Shown: positions 39,238 to 49,742 of the stretch, one piece after another
Position numbering within the stretch: position 1 is the stretch's first letter
Layout of the letters: each line of letters opens with the position of its first letter
NCBI RefSeq assembly: GCF_000372865.1
Contig: NZ_KB889965.1
Location: forward strand, 579,902 to 643,901
Direction of reading: 5' to 3'
Source of the DNA: Methylosarcina fibrata AML-C10
GTDB lineage: Bacteria > Pseudomonadota > Gammaproteobacteria > Methylococcales > Methylomonadaceae
DNA: 64,000 bases
Position numbers and translations under genes: made by a program
Notes under the pieces: generated by a model
Database searches by the model: none
Seen by the model: only the letters and a program-made list of their open reading frames with translations
Told to the model about the DNA's origin: nothing

Positions 39238-41007
39238 TTAGTCGAGGCTCGGGGTAATCCCTAACAGGGCTTCGCCGTATCGGATCGGTATGGCGAGACT
39301 GGCCGGGTGGCCGGATGAATCCGTCCGGCTGAAGTCGGCAATGGCGATGACTTTCCCTTTCTTGTCGAAAATCGGCCCGCCGCTATGGCCGCTGCCGCTC
39401 GCCGGTACGGTCAGTTCATACACTTCGGTCGTTCCGCCGGAGGTGACGGCCGAATCGAATAAGGGGCCGGCGGTGCTGCCGGTAATTTTACCGATGCTGC
39501 CGCCGGTCACGGTCGGCTCGGGCAGCGTTGTCGTCGGCCCGCTGCCGCTCACGGCATCCTGAGAACTCAGGCCGGCCGCGGGCAGGTCGGCATTGCCGGG
39601 ATAACCCAGCACCGTAATCGGATCTCCGGCCGTGACGAGAGGCCGGGAATCGATCTCGACGCTCTTCAAATTGTCCGGCACGTCGATCTTGACGGCGGCG
39701 ACATCGGCCGCATCGGATATCTGCGTGATGCGGGCGGGCAGTTTTTGTCGGGTTTTCGGAAAGGTGACGTTCAGATAATCGTTGCGTCCCTCCAGGCTGC
39801 TCTCGTTGGCAGGCAAAGGCCGTCCATTGAAGCATTTGGGTTTGAACGGCAGCCACTTGCTTTTATAGGCAAGCAAATCGGGATAGAGGATATAAGCTTC
39901 CGTCAAGGTCAGCGTGTCTGCCGTGTCGCAAGCGGCGTCTTTACAAATGTAAGCGATTCCTCTGAAGTCTTTCGGCAGGGAAAACCTGGCTTCTTGCGAT
40001 CGCCATCCGGCGGCCACGTGACGATTGGTCAAAATAAAACCGGTCGGCCGGGCTACAAACCCGGATCCTGTGGCCGGGAAGCCGATTGCGATGCCGGAAT
40101 CGGTTACCAGATAAGGCTCGACGATGCCGTTGTAAAAGGTATACCAGGGCAGTTTTTCGGTTTTACACAGCCTTTTTTTATCCCGAATGCAATCGATTTT
40201 CTGAAACACCGGCTTGCCCGAGGGAATATGGATTAACCTCCAGCTGGCTTCCACCCGGACGATTGCCGGGCTGTTCCGGCTGAAAATGTCCGAAGAATTG
40301 AGCGGCTGATTCGAGTGCAAGGCCGCGATCTTCGACCTTAACGCCGCGATCTCGTCTTTACGGATCCGGTCTCTGTCCGCCTGATTTCCTTCCAATTCCG
40401 TCTTGTTTTCGTAATTCTGGTAAACGATCAAGCCGAAAATCAGCACGATAATGCCGATGATGCCCGATCCGATATTGATCATTTTTTTCCGGGTGTTGGA
40501 TTCGGCCTGAGTGATCAGCCGTTCCACGGTATGCCTGCCGACGCCCGTTCCGGACGGATCGGACGGCCGTGAATCGGCCGAGGGCCCGGCTTGGGAAGAA
40601 CGAGGGTCAAGGCCAAGTTCGCGCGTCAGTGGCGCTTCCGACGCGGCATCGCCCAGCCGGGTGGCTTTCGGCGCGGGCTTCGGCCGGGGATCCAGGTCGA
40701 ACACGAAGTGCGGGCCGCCTTTGCCCAATTGCACGGTATCGCCGGCGTAAAGCCGGATGGGCGCCACGATTTTTTGATGATTGACGAAAGTGCCGTTGCG
40801 GCTATCCAGATCGGTCAGGTAAAACTGATCGTCGTTTTGTACGGTGATCCGGCAATGCTGACGGCTGACCAGGTCGTCCTTTTCAGCATCGTATGCCACC
40901 TGGCTGGCCGCATCTCTTCCAAACGTCAGTTCTTTGACCGGAAATTCAAACGTTTCGGTTTGATTGGATTTCGAGCCGGACAAGTGTTTAATGATGACTT
41001 TCAACAT
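39238..41007 (-). CDS. FHA domain - transmembrane - trypsin-like protease fusion
   Basis: 589 residues from ATG 41007, preferred over ATG 41013 because GGCGGGA is correctly spaced for it. Cytoplasmic FHA domain (about 1-105) has the phosphothreonine-binding residues FGRD, SRQH and DSRNGTFVN. A Pro/Ser-rich linker is followed by one transmembrane helix (about 178-197, GSGIIGIIVLIFGLIVYQ) and a short coiled region. The C-terminal S1-type serine protease domain has H330 (TNRHVAAG), D435 (DAADVAAVKID) and S542 (GHSGGPIFD). Two pairs of cysteines (CIRDKKRLC and CKDAAC) suit an oxidising compartment. First gene of an operon with the PP2C phosphatase and kinase. Confidence 0.88.
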   Translation of the reverse strand: MLKVIIKHLSGSKSNQTETFEFPVKELTFGRDAASQVAYDAEKDDLVSRQHCRITVQNDDQFYLTDLDSRNGTFVNHQKIVAPIRLYAGDTVQLGKGGPHFVFDLDPRPKPAPKATRLGDAASEAPLTRELGLDPRSSQAGPSADSRPSDPSGTGVGRHTVERLITQAESNTRKKMINIGSGIIGIIVLIFGLIVYQNYENKTELEGNQADRDRIRKDEIAALRSKIAALHSNQPLNSSDIFSRNSPAIVRVEASWRLIHIPSGKPVFQKIDCIRDKKRLCKTEKLPWYTFYNGIVEPYLVTDSGIAIGFPATGSGFVARPTGFILTNRHVAAGWRSQEARFSLPKDFRGIAYICKDAACDTADTLTLTEAYILYPDLLAYKSKWLPFKPKCFNGRPLPANESSLEGRNDYLNVTFPKTRQKLPARITQISDAADVAAVKIDVPDNLKSVEIDSRPLVTAGDPITVLGYPGNADLPAAGLSSQDAVSGSGPTTTLPEPTVTGGSIGKITGSTAGPLFDSAVTSGGTTEVYELTVPASGSGHSGGPIFDKKGKVIAIADFSRTDSSGHPASLAIPIRYGEALLGITPSLD

Positions 41008-41601
41008 GGTCATTCCCGCCTTGATTTTTATTCGATTCCGATTTTAGCTATTAACTATTGGCAATTCAAACTCTTGGAGATCCTTGCGCGCCGGGATTTC
41101 GGCATTAAAAAGACCGGAAGCTTCGGTAAGGGTCCGCGAATTCTTTTCTTGTACCCGGGATTTTCCGGAGCCAACCGAATGCCATTCCATTCGAATGGAT
41201 CCGATTGATTTTTTCAGGGAAAAGCAAAAGCAGCCCGAACCGGCCCGGTTTCGGGGGCCGGAATCTCTTTTCCCAGGATATTCGGGAGGATATCAACAAG
41301 GTTCCGTTTCCGGTATTGCCTAGCCGCCAAAAATATCGCCGATTTTATCTCAAAGCGCTTAAAGTCCTCTTATTTGGGCGCATGAATGCCGTTTTTTCAT
41401 ATCACTCGCAGCCGGATCCCAAAAGTGGGGCATTCATGGGCATCCGCCTCGTTATTTTTCGATAAAGATGAACGGGAAAGATGAACGGAAGATGAACGAG
41501 GGATGGTTCTATCGAAGGCGCGGGCGTTGTGCCGGCCTTGGCCGGCTCTCGAACGCCGAGAAAGAGACGAGGAAAAAGCGCAAGCCGGCCTGTTCGGGAG
41601 A
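41008..41601. other. Intergenic region without a recognised gene
   Basis: 594 bases between the FHA-protease start and the rsgA stop. Near 41040-41060 on the - strand is TAATAGCTAAAAT, a possible -10 region for the operon. A 10-bp inverted pair CATGAATGCC (41381-41390) / GGCATTCATG (41429-41438) could form a long-loop hairpin. Three copies of AAAGATGAACG-like sequence occur at 41464-41498. No convincing ORF. Confidence 0.5.
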
Positions 41602-42483
41602 TCAGGAACTCATCAGCGGTATTTTTTCCTTCAACTTCAAAAACCGCCGATAGCGGGTCATCGAGATCGTCCCGTTGTCCGCGGCTTCCCGGATCGCGCA
41701 GCCTTTGTCCGGGCCGTGACGGCAGTCGTTGAACCGGCAGTTGCCGAGAAGCGGTTGAAATTCCCGGTAGCCGTAGGCCAGTTGCGATTCCGAAAGATCG
41801 GCCAGACCGAAGATCGACACGCCGGGGCTGTCGATCAAATCGCCGCCGTCCGGCAAATGGTACAGCGTTGCCGCCGTGGTGGTGTGCCGGCCCAGTTGGG
41901 TGGATTCCGAGATCGCGTTGGTTTTCACCGCCTTGTCCGGAATCAGCGCGTTGGTCAGCGACGATTTGCCGACGCCCGATTGGCCGGAGAAAAGGCTGGC
42001 CTGATTTTTTAATGCCGCGCCGAGTTCCTGCAATCCGGTCGAGGTCAGGGCGCTGACCCGGTACAACGGATAATGCAGATTGCGGTACAGCAGCAGCTCG
42101 TTTTCCAGGGTTTCGTCCTGTCCGAGATCGGTTTTGTTCAACACAATCGCCGCGGAGATTTTGCTGTTTTCGCAAATGGCCAGGTATTGGTCCATTAACA
42201 GAAAATCGCAATACGGAGCCACCGCGATCACGATGAAAATGGTATCGATATTGGCCGCCACGGGCCGGATCTTGCCGTTTCGGGACGGGCGAATCAATAA
42301 CGAGCGCCGGGGCAGGACTTCCTCGATGCGCCCTTGATCGGGACCTGCCGGCGACCATAACACCCGGTCGCCGACGGCAACGGTGGCCAACCGCCTGAGC
42401 GGCTGGCACAGGATGATTTCGTTCTCATGCTCGACGGCGATGCCCTGACCCAGATGGGCGATGACCAATCCTTCCTTCACCAT
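41602..42483 (-). CDS. rsgA: Ribosome biogenesis GTPase RsgA
   Basis: About 293 residues. OB fold at the N terminus, then the circularly permuted G domain: G4 LNKTDL precedes G1 FSGQSGVGKSSLTN and G3 DSPG. The C-terminal zinc finger CRFNDCRHGPDKGC is present. RsgA checks late 30S subunit maturation. ATG 42483 (MVKEGLVIAHLGQG) is preferred; a GTG at 42489 overlaps the stop of the M48 protease gene and would add two residues. Near orn, as in many gammaproteobacteria. Confidence 0.93.
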   Translation of the reverse strand: MVKEGLVIAHLGQGIAVEHENEIILCQPLRRLATVAVGDRVLWSPAGPDQGRIEEVLPRRSLLIRPSRNGKIRPVAANIDTIFIVIAVAPYCDFLLMDQYLAICENSKISAAIVLNKTDLGQDETLENELLLYRNLHYPLYRVSALTSTGLQELGAALKNQASLFSGQSGVGKSSLTNALIPDKAVKTNAISESTQLGRHTTTAATLYHLPDGGDLIDSPGVSIFGLADLSESQLAYGYREFQPLLGNCRFNDCRHGPDKGCAIREAADNGTISMTRYRRFLKLKEKIPLMSS

Positions 42484-42488
42484 GGACA

Positions 42489-43739
42489 CTAAGCGGCCGA
42501 AATCTTTTCTTCCAGATGGGCGATGCGGATGGCCGCGGGCGGATGGCTGTAATGGAATGCCGAATACAACGGGTCGGGCGTCAGCGTGCTGGCGTTTTCT
42601 TCGTACAGCTTGACCAGGCCGCTGATCATTTTGGCCGCCTGCGCATGCTCGGCGGCAAAGTCGTCGGCTTCGAATTCGAACTTGCGCTGGAAATAAGCGC
42701 TGATCGGCTGCAGGAACACGGTGAACACCGGAGACACCAGCATGAACAGCAGCAGCGCCGCCGCATGGGAGGGCTGGGTAACGCCGAGGCCGTTATAAAA
42801 CCAGCTCTGGTCGATCAGCCAGCCCAGGATCGCGAGGCCGATCAGGCTCATGACCGAAGTGGCGGCCAGCATCTTGATCACGTGCTTGCATTTGAAATGG
42901 CCCAGCTCGTGCGCCAGCACGGCTTCCAGTTCTTCTTCGTCCAGCGATTTGACCAGCGTGTCGAAGAAAACGATGCGCTTGTTGTTGCCGATGCCGGTAA
43001 AATAGGCGTTGCCGTGGCCCGAGCGCTTGGAACCGTCCATGATGAAAATGCCCTTGCTGTGGAAACCGCAGCGGGTCAGGAGCCTCTGGATCCGGTTTTT
43101 CAACGAGCCCTCTTCAATAGGCGTGAATTTATTGAACAAGGGCGCGATCACCGTGGGAAAAAGCCAGCTCATCAGCAGGGAAAAGGCCATGATGACGCCC
43201 CACGCCCAGAGCCACCAGAGCGAACCCAGGCTGTCCATGATCCACAGGATCAACGCCAGGAGCGGCAAGCCGATCACGGCGCCCAAAGCCAACTGCAAAA
43301 GATGATCCTTGACGAATTGCACCACGGTGCTTTTATTGAAGCCGTATTTTTCCTCGATGACGAACGTGTGATAAATACTGACAGGAAGCTCGATCAGGGT
43401 CGTCAGTAGAAAAACGGTGGCGATGGCGGCCACTCCGGACCACAAGGGCGATGCGATCATCCCCGACCAGAAGGTGAAGGCCTGGTCGATCACTCCGCCC
43501 AGCGTCAGCAACAGCAGCACGATGACGCCGAGGAAGCCGTCGATCTGGCCCAGCCGGTTTTTTTCGATCGTATAGTCCGCCGCTTTTTGGTGCGCGCTCA
43601 GAGAAACCTTGTCGGCAAAGGCGGCCGGCACCCTGGAGCGGTGCTCCGCGACATAGGCTGCCTGCCGTCTGGCCAACCAGAAATGGATCGAATAAGAAAT
43701 GAACAGGGCAATTAAAAAGACAACGGTAAAAATGTTCAT
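42489..43739 (-). CDS. M48 family (Ste24/CAAX-prenyl-type) membrane endopeptidase
   Basis: 416 residues. N-terminal CAAX protease domain with about five transmembrane segments, zinc motif in AHELGHFKCKH near 276-286, third ligand in FEFEADDFAAEH near 352-363. Ste24-type proteases in bacteria lack a known prenylated target and probably act on membrane or misfolded proteins. Overlaps the rsgA start region; divergent from orn. Confidence 0.92.
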   Translation of the reverse strand: MNIFTVVFLIALFISYSIHFWLARRQAAYVAEHRSRVPAAFADKVSLSAHQKAADYTIEKNRLGQIDGFLGVIVLLLLTLGGVIDQAFTFWSGMIASPLWSGVAAIATVFLLTTLIELPVSIYHTFVIEEKYGFNKSTVVQFVKDHLLQLALGAVIGLPLLALILWIMDSLGSLWWLWAWGVIMAFSLLMSWLFPTVIAPLFNKFTPIEEGSLKNRIQRLLTRCGFHSKGIFIMDGSKRSGHGNAYFTGIGNNKRIVFFDTLVKSLDEEELEAVLAHELGHFKCKHVIKMLAATSVMSLIGLAILGWLIDQSWFYNGLGVTQPSHAAALLLFMLVSPVFTVFLQPISAYFQRKFEFEADDFAAEHAQAAKMISGLVKLYEENASTLTPDPLYSAFHYSHPPAAIRIAHLEEKISAA

Positions 43740-43823
43740 AAACGCAACCAGTTTAAGAATTAGCTATAGAGATGTGCCAATGCTACACTAATCGCCTTGT
43801 GATTTACATAACGGAGGCAATAA

Positions 43824-44396
43824 ATGACGCAGGATTCTCAGCATCTGATCTGGATAGACCTCGAAATGACCGGGCTAAATCCCGAGACCGATTTGATTAT
43901 TGAGATAGCGACGATCGTTACCGACAAGGAGCTGACCGTTCTGGCCCAAGGCCCCGTGTTGGCGATTCATCAGTCCGACGCGGTACTGGCCGCGATGGAC
44001 GACTGGAACCAGAAGCATCACGGCCAGTCCGGCCTGATCGAACGGGTCAGAAATTCCGGAATCGACGAGCGGGAAGCCGAACGGCAAACCCTTGAGTTTT
44101 TAAAGCAGTGGGTTCCGGAAAATACGTCTCCGATGTGCGGCAACAGCATCGGCCAGGACCGGCGGTTTCTTTGCCGTTATATGCCGAAACTGGAAGCCTA
44201 TTTTCATTACCGCAATGTTGATGTTTCGACATTGAAGGAGCTGGCGGCCCGTTGGGCGCCGGAAGTCAAAAACGGCTTCAACAAAGTGGCTTCGCATCAG
44301 GCTCTGGAAGACATCAAGGAATCGATTGAGGAACTGCGCTATTACCGCGAGCATTTCATCGCCAAACCTTACGCGGGTGGCCAGGGCGTTATTTAA
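43824..44396 (+). CDS. orn: Oligoribonuclease
   Basis: 190 residues. DEDDh exonuclease that degrades 2-5 nt RNAs, including pGpG from c-di-GMP turnover. Motif [15 protein letters not shown], motif [14 protein letters not shown], motif III with [14 protein letters not shown]. Start with AACGGAGG 8 bases upstream. Followed by the CrcB gene after 12 bases. Confidence 0.95.
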   Translation: MTQDSQHLIWIDLEMTGLNPETDLIIEIATIVTDKELTVLAQGPVLAIHQSDAVLAAMDDWNQKHHGQSGLIERVRNSGIDEREAERQTLEFLKQWVPENTSPMCGNSIGQDRRFLCRYMPKLEAYFHYRNVDVSTLKELAARWAPEVKNGFNKVASHQALEDIKESIEELRYYREHFIAKPYAGGQGVI

Positions 44397-44408
44397 ATTC
44401 GGAGCATC

Positions 44409-45116
44409 ATGAGTCAATTGCTTGCTGTGGCTTTCGGCGGCGCCTGCGGTTCGGTACTGCGTTTTCTAGTGTCCACCGGCTTTTATCAATGGCTGGGTAG
44501 AAGCTTTCCTTTCGGCACGCTGGCGGTCAACGTCATCGGTTCGTTTCTGATCGGGCTGCTGGCGGAAGCGCTGATCCTGCAGCGCATCACTTTTACTCTG
44601 GAATATCGCGCCGCGATCCTGGTCGGCGTCTTGGGCGGCTTTACGACCTTTTCCAGCTTCTCGCTGGAAACGCTGTATTTGATGGAACAGGGCGCCTGGG
44701 CCAAGGCGGCGCTGAACGTCACGCTCAGCATCGTGGCCTGTCTGTTTGCCGTCTGGATCGGTTTGCTGTTGGGCCGGTCGCTCATGTATTATGCCGACGG
44801 CGTGGTCAAATGGCCCGACGGCATGTTTCCGTATGCGCTGGTGATCGTCAACGCCCTGCTGGCTTTTCTGATCGGGCTGGTCGGTGCCGTGCTGCTGCAG
44901 AAAGTGACGCTGACGATGGAATACCGGGCCGCGCTGATGGTGATTCTGATCGGCGCCTATTTGACTTTGTCCGGCTTGTATTTGATCCTTTATCTTCTGG
45001 AACACGGCTTTTCCTTCGACGGTCATTTGAATTTAATGCTGGGGGTTTTCGTCAGCAACGGGCTGTTTTGCATTCTGCTGCTCTGGATGGGCTTATTGAC
45101 GGGGAAACAGATATGA
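44409..45116 (+). CDS. crcB: CrcB/Fluc fluoride channel, internally duplicated with degenerate second half
   Basis: 235 residues, about twice the usual ~125. The first half (1-130) is a normal Fluc unit with N41 in LAVNVIGSFLIGL and GGFTTFSSFS (76-85). The second half (about 138-232) repeats it: LVIVNALLAFLIGL, then TMEYRAALMVILIGAYLTLSGLY aligned with TLEYRAAILVGVLGGFTTFSSFS. It has lost the GGFTTFSS signature and the first helix. Normal Fluc works as an antiparallel homodimer. This gene seems to encode both halves in one chain. The stop overlaps the DUF190 start (ATGA). Confidence 0.85.
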   Translation: MSQLLAVAFGGACGSVLRFLVSTGFYQWLGRSFPFGTLAVNVIGSFLIGLLAEALILQRITFTLEYRAAILVGVLGGFTTFSSFSLETLYLMEQGAWAKAALNVTLSIVACLFAVWIGLLLGRSLMYYADGVVKWPDGMFPYALVIVNALLAFLIGLVGAVLLQKVTLTMEYRAALMVILIGAYLTLSGLYLILYLLEHGFSFDGHLNLMLGVFVSNGLFCILLLWMGLLTGKQI

Positions 45117-45424
45117 CTACCAAAGACGTCGTCATCGCCAGAATCTATACAATGGAAGGCCGGGATTTGCTGGACCGCGCCCTCGAGATTCTTCACGGCG
45201 AGGCCATCGAGGGCGTTACCGTGCTTCGAGGCATCGCGGGCATCGGCGCGTCGGGCGAGATTCATACCTCCTCGCTGATCGATTTATCGCTGGATCTGCC
45301 GCTGATCATCGAGTTTTACGACGAGCCCGCCAAAGTGGAAAAAGCGATCGCCGCGCTGCAATCGAATCTCAGTTTGAAGCACGTCGTCAGTTGGCCGGCC
45401 TCCCTTCATGCCGCCGATTCATAA
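45113..45424 (+). CDS. DUF190 family protein
   Basis: 103 residues. VIARIYTMEGRDLLDRALEILHGEAIEGVTVLRGIAGIGASGEIHTSSL matches the DUF190 family, ferredoxin-like proteins often encoded with or fused to CrcB. The 4-base overlap with crcB (ATGA) implies coupled translation. A role in modulating fluoride export is an inference from this constant pairing. Confidence 0.85.
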   Translation: MTTKDVVIARIYTMEGRDLLDRALEILHGEAIEGVTVLRGIAGIGASGEIHTSSLIDLSLDLPLIIEFYDEPAKVEKAIAALQSNLSLKHVVSWPASLHAADS

Positions 45425-46735
<1,311 letters not shown>

Positions 46736-46954
46736 TGCATTCCGGACGGCGTTTCATTCCGTGGCCGGATCCCGTTTGAAAATGCCGTTCGGTTAAAAAT
46801 GGTAACGCTTGCCCCAATAGATCATTGTAAAAAATGTCGAGATACAAAATGCATCCTAAAGAACGATGCGCTTCACTGTGTTCGGCACATCCTACGTTAC
46901 CGATTGAACCGATAAAATAAACTCTTTTGACTTTTTAAACTTGTTCATACCAGA

Positions 46955-48664
46955 ATGCGTACGTCCCAATTTCCTCTCAATACCGTTAAAGAAACTCCTG
47001 GCGATGCCGTCATCGTCAGCCATCAATTGATGATTCGCGCCGGACTGATCCGGAAACTGGCGGCCGGACTTTACACGTGGCTGCCGTTGGGCATCCGGGT
47101 ACTGCGCAAAGTCGAAAAAATCACCCGCGAGGAAATGGACAGGGCCGGCGCTCTGGAAGTATTGATGCCCGCGTTGCAGCCGGCGGAGCTCTGGCAGGAA
47201 ACCGGGCGTTGGGAGCAATACGGTCCGGAACTGGCGCGGCTGAAAGACCGCCACGACCGTGATTTCTGCCTTGGCCCCACGCACGAGGAAATCATCACCG
47301 ACCTGGCGCGCAACGAAATCAAGAGCTACAAGCAACTGCCGATTACTTATTATCAGATACAGACCAAGTTCCGCGACGAAATCAGGCCGAGGTTCGGCGT
47401 CATGCGTTCGCGCGAATTCATCATGAAGGACGCCTATTCGTTCCATCTGGACCAGGAGTCCCTACGTGAAACCTACGAGGTCATGTACCGGACCTACACC
47501 AACATCTTCAACCGCTTCGGCCTGAAATTCCGCGCCGTTATCGCCGATTCCGGCTCGATCGGCGGCGCGGTTTCGCACGAGTTTCACGTGTTGGCCGATT
47601 CCGGCGAAGACGCCATCGCCTTTTCGACCGGGAGCGACTACGCCGCCAACATCGAAAAGGCCGAGGCGGTAGCGCCCACAGGATCGCGCGCCGCACCCGG
47701 CCAGGAAATGAAACTGGTCGATACGCCCGAGCAGCACAGCATCGAAGACGTCAGCCGCTTTTTCAATGTTGATTCGTCGCAGTGCCTCAAAACTCTGATC
47801 GTCAAAGGCGAAGAAGACAGCCTGGTGGCGCTGTTGCTGAGAGGCGACCACGAACTGAACGAAATCAAGGCCGCCAAAATCGAAGGCGTGCTGTCGCCGT
47901 TGGCGTTTGCCGGCGACCAGGAAGTTCAGGCGGCCTGCGGCTGCAAGCCGGGTTCGATCGGTCCGGTCGGCCTGAAAATCCGAATCATCGCCGACCGCAG
48001 CGTGGCGCTGATGTCCGATTTCGTTTGCGGCGCCAATCAGGACGGCAAGCATTACGTCGGCGTCAACTGGGAACGCGATCTACCGTTTCCGGCCGAGACC
48101 GCCGATCTGCGCACCGTCGTCGCCGGCGATCCGAGCCCGGACGGCCAGGGCGAACTGACCATCGCCCGCGGCATCGAAGTCGGTCACATCTTCCAGCTCG
48201 GAATCAAATACAGCGGCTCGATGAAAGCTTCGATCATCAACGAAGCGGGCAAAAACCAGACCATGATCATGGGCTGCTACGGCATCGGCATTTCCCGCGT
48301 AGTCGCCGCGGCGATCGAGCAAAACCACGACGAACGCGGCATCGTCTGGCCGGAAAGCATTGCGCCGTTTCAGGTCGCGATCTGCCCGATGAACCTGCAC
48401 AAGTCCGAACGGCTCAAGCAGGCGGCCGAAAAGTTGTATCAGGATTTGCAAGACGCCGGTTTCGAAGTCCTGTTCGACGACCGTAAGGTGCGCCCCGGCT
48501 TCATGTTCGCCGACATGGAACTGATCGGCATTCCGCACTGCATCGTCATCAGCGACCGCGGCCTGGATGCCGGCACTCTCGAATATAAGGCCCGGACGGC
48601 GAAGGAAAATCTGGAGATTCCGATGGGGGGTGTGATTGGGTTTTTGAAGGAAAAGCTGGGTTAA
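46955..48664 (+). CDS. proS: Prolyl-tRNA synthetase (bacterial type with editing domain)
   Basis: 569 residues, class II. Motif 1/2 core at the N terminus ([30 protein letters not shown] starts the chain; then [11 protein letters not shown] and [25 protein letters not shown]), the INS editing insertion (about 225-405) and the anticodon domain at the C terminus. Complete. A shortened copy of its 5' end, including upstream DNA, lies 2.4 kb downstream beyond rnk. Confidence 0.95.
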   Translation: MRTSQFPLNTVKETPGDAVIVSHQLMIRAGLIRKLAAGLYTWLPLGIRVLRKVEKITREEMDRAGALEVLMPALQPAELWQETGRWEQYGPELARLKDRHDRDFCLGPTHEEIITDLARNEIKSYKQLPITYYQIQTKFRDEIRPRFGVMRSREFIMKDAYSFHLDQESLRETYEVMYRTYTNIFNRFGLKFRAVIADSGSIGGAVSHEFHVLADSGEDAIAFSTGSDYAANIEKAEAVAPTGSRAAPGQEMKLVDTPEQHSIEDVSRFFNVDSSQCLKTLIVKGEEDSLVALLLRGDHELNEIKAAKIEGVLSPLAFAGDQEVQAACGCKPGSIGPVGLKIRIIADRSVALMSDFVCGANQDGKHYVGVNWERDLPFPAETADLRTVVAGDPSPDGQGELTIARGIEVGHIFQLGIKYSGSMKASIINEAGKNQTMIMGCYGIGISRVVAAAIEQNHDERGIVWPESIAPFQVAICPMNLHKSERLKQAAEKLYQDLQDAGFEVLFDDRKVRPGFMFADMELIGIPHCIVISDRGLDAGTLEYKARTAKENLEIPMGGVIGFLKEKLG

Positions 48665-48909
48665 GGCGCGAACTTGCGGTAGCGGATTGGGACCGTTTTT
48701 GTTTTCCCAAGTTCTTAGAATCCGGCAGGTATCCAGCCGAGTGGGGTTATGGTATGGTATGAAAAATAAGGTTGTGGAGACATAGCGCGATCGATGCGGT
48801 GTTTTCTTCTCACCGCGTTGTTCGCCTTCCTAGCCTCCTTGCAATCCATGGGGCCTTTCGATTTCCCAGTTTCATTCGGCGGCTCCGATTTCAAACGTTT
48901 GTCAAAGAG

Positions 48910-49347
48910 ATGACGGCCATGGAAAACTTCATGAAAGCTCGCAATATCATTCTTTCCTCACTCGACTGCGCCCGCTTGCGCGATTTGTTGATAACGGCCA
49001 AACAATTCGGGGCCACGGATTCAGCGATCTTGCGTACGCTGGAAGGCGAACTCGAACGGGCCAGGATTGTCGCGCCCGAAGAAATTCCACCTTACGTGGT
49101 CACCATGAATACATGTGTTTGCCTCATCGATACAGCCACGCACGAAGAGTTTCAGTACACGCTGGTATTTCCAAGCGAAGCGGACCCCGAGCAAGGAAAA
49201 TTGTCTATTCTCTCCGAGTTAGGCGTTGCCCTTATCGGCTTTTCCGTTGGCGATACGATTGAATGGGAATTCCCCGAAGGTCCCAGATGCATACGGATAA
49301 ACATGATCTATTTTCAGCCGGAGGCTACTAAGCAATACGATTTGTAG
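48910..49347 (+). CDS. rnk: Rnk, nucleoside diphosphate kinase regulator (GreA/B C-terminal family)
   Basis: 145 residues. Short N-terminal coiled coil (RNIILSSLDCARLRDLLITAKQF), and a C-terminal GreA/GreB FKBP-like fold (VVTMNTCVCLIDTATHEEFQYTLVFPSEADPEQGKLSILSELGVALIGFSVGD split across residues 69-121). Rnk binds RNA polymerase near the secondary channel. ATG 48910 or 48919 are both possible starts. Flanked by proS and a partial proS copy. Confidence 0.88.
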   Translation: MTAMENFMKARNIILSSLDCARLRDLLITAKQFGATDSAILRTLEGELERARIVAPEEIPPYVVTMNTCVCLIDTATHEEFQYTLVFPSEADPEQGKLSILSELGVALIGFSVGDTIEWEFPEGPRCIRINMIYFQPEATKQYDL

Positions 49348-49390
49348 AGACCGTGCGAGCAGAATCAATGGCTCGACTGAACATCTACAT

Positions 49391-49617
49391 AACCAATCAA
49401 ACCCGATAAAATAAGCCGTTTTGACTTTCCAAACTTGTTCCTATCAGAATGCGTACGCCCCAATTTCCTCTCAACACAGTTAAAAAACTTGGCGATGCCC
49501 ATCGTCAGCCATCCATTTGATACAGACCAAGTTCCAGGACGAAATAAGGCCGAGGTTCGGCATGATGCGCACGCGCGAGTTCATCATGAAAAACGCCCAT
49601 TCGTTCCTATTCAAAAT
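49391..49617 (+). pseudogene. Decayed partial duplicate of the proS 5' region
   Basis: Bases 49391-49517 match the proS upstream and start region (about 46900-47029), including ACTTGTTC-type spacing and ATG CGTACGCCCCAATTTCCTCTCAA (ATG at 49449). The copy then jumps to a second block (49518-49611) matching proS around 47356-47448 (TACAGACCAAGTTCC and CGAGGTTCGGC). It has several substitutions, an internal deletion and a broken frame, so it is a remnant and not a gene. Confidence 0.88.
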
Positions 49618-49742
49618 GGGATAATGAGTGAATGAATAAAAAGTAATTTACTATTTCATAATCACTGCAATGTTATCTACGCATATATTTGAATGCTGTT
49701 TTTTAATAATAAAAACAAGCGCCATATTGTGAGCTTTTATCG

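Noticed and set aside
37079-41007. Type VI secretion post-translational module
   Set aside because: Kinase, PP2C and FHA together suggested it, but no Tss/Tag structural gene is near and the FHA protein is a protease.
41205-41465. 86-codon + strand frame in the FHA-protease/rsgA gap
   Set aside because: No ribosome site, no family match, and composition like non-coding DNA.
43740-44408. Fluoride riboswitch before crcB
   Set aside because: Only 12 bases separate orn and crcB, and the region before orn shows no fluoride-aptamer core.
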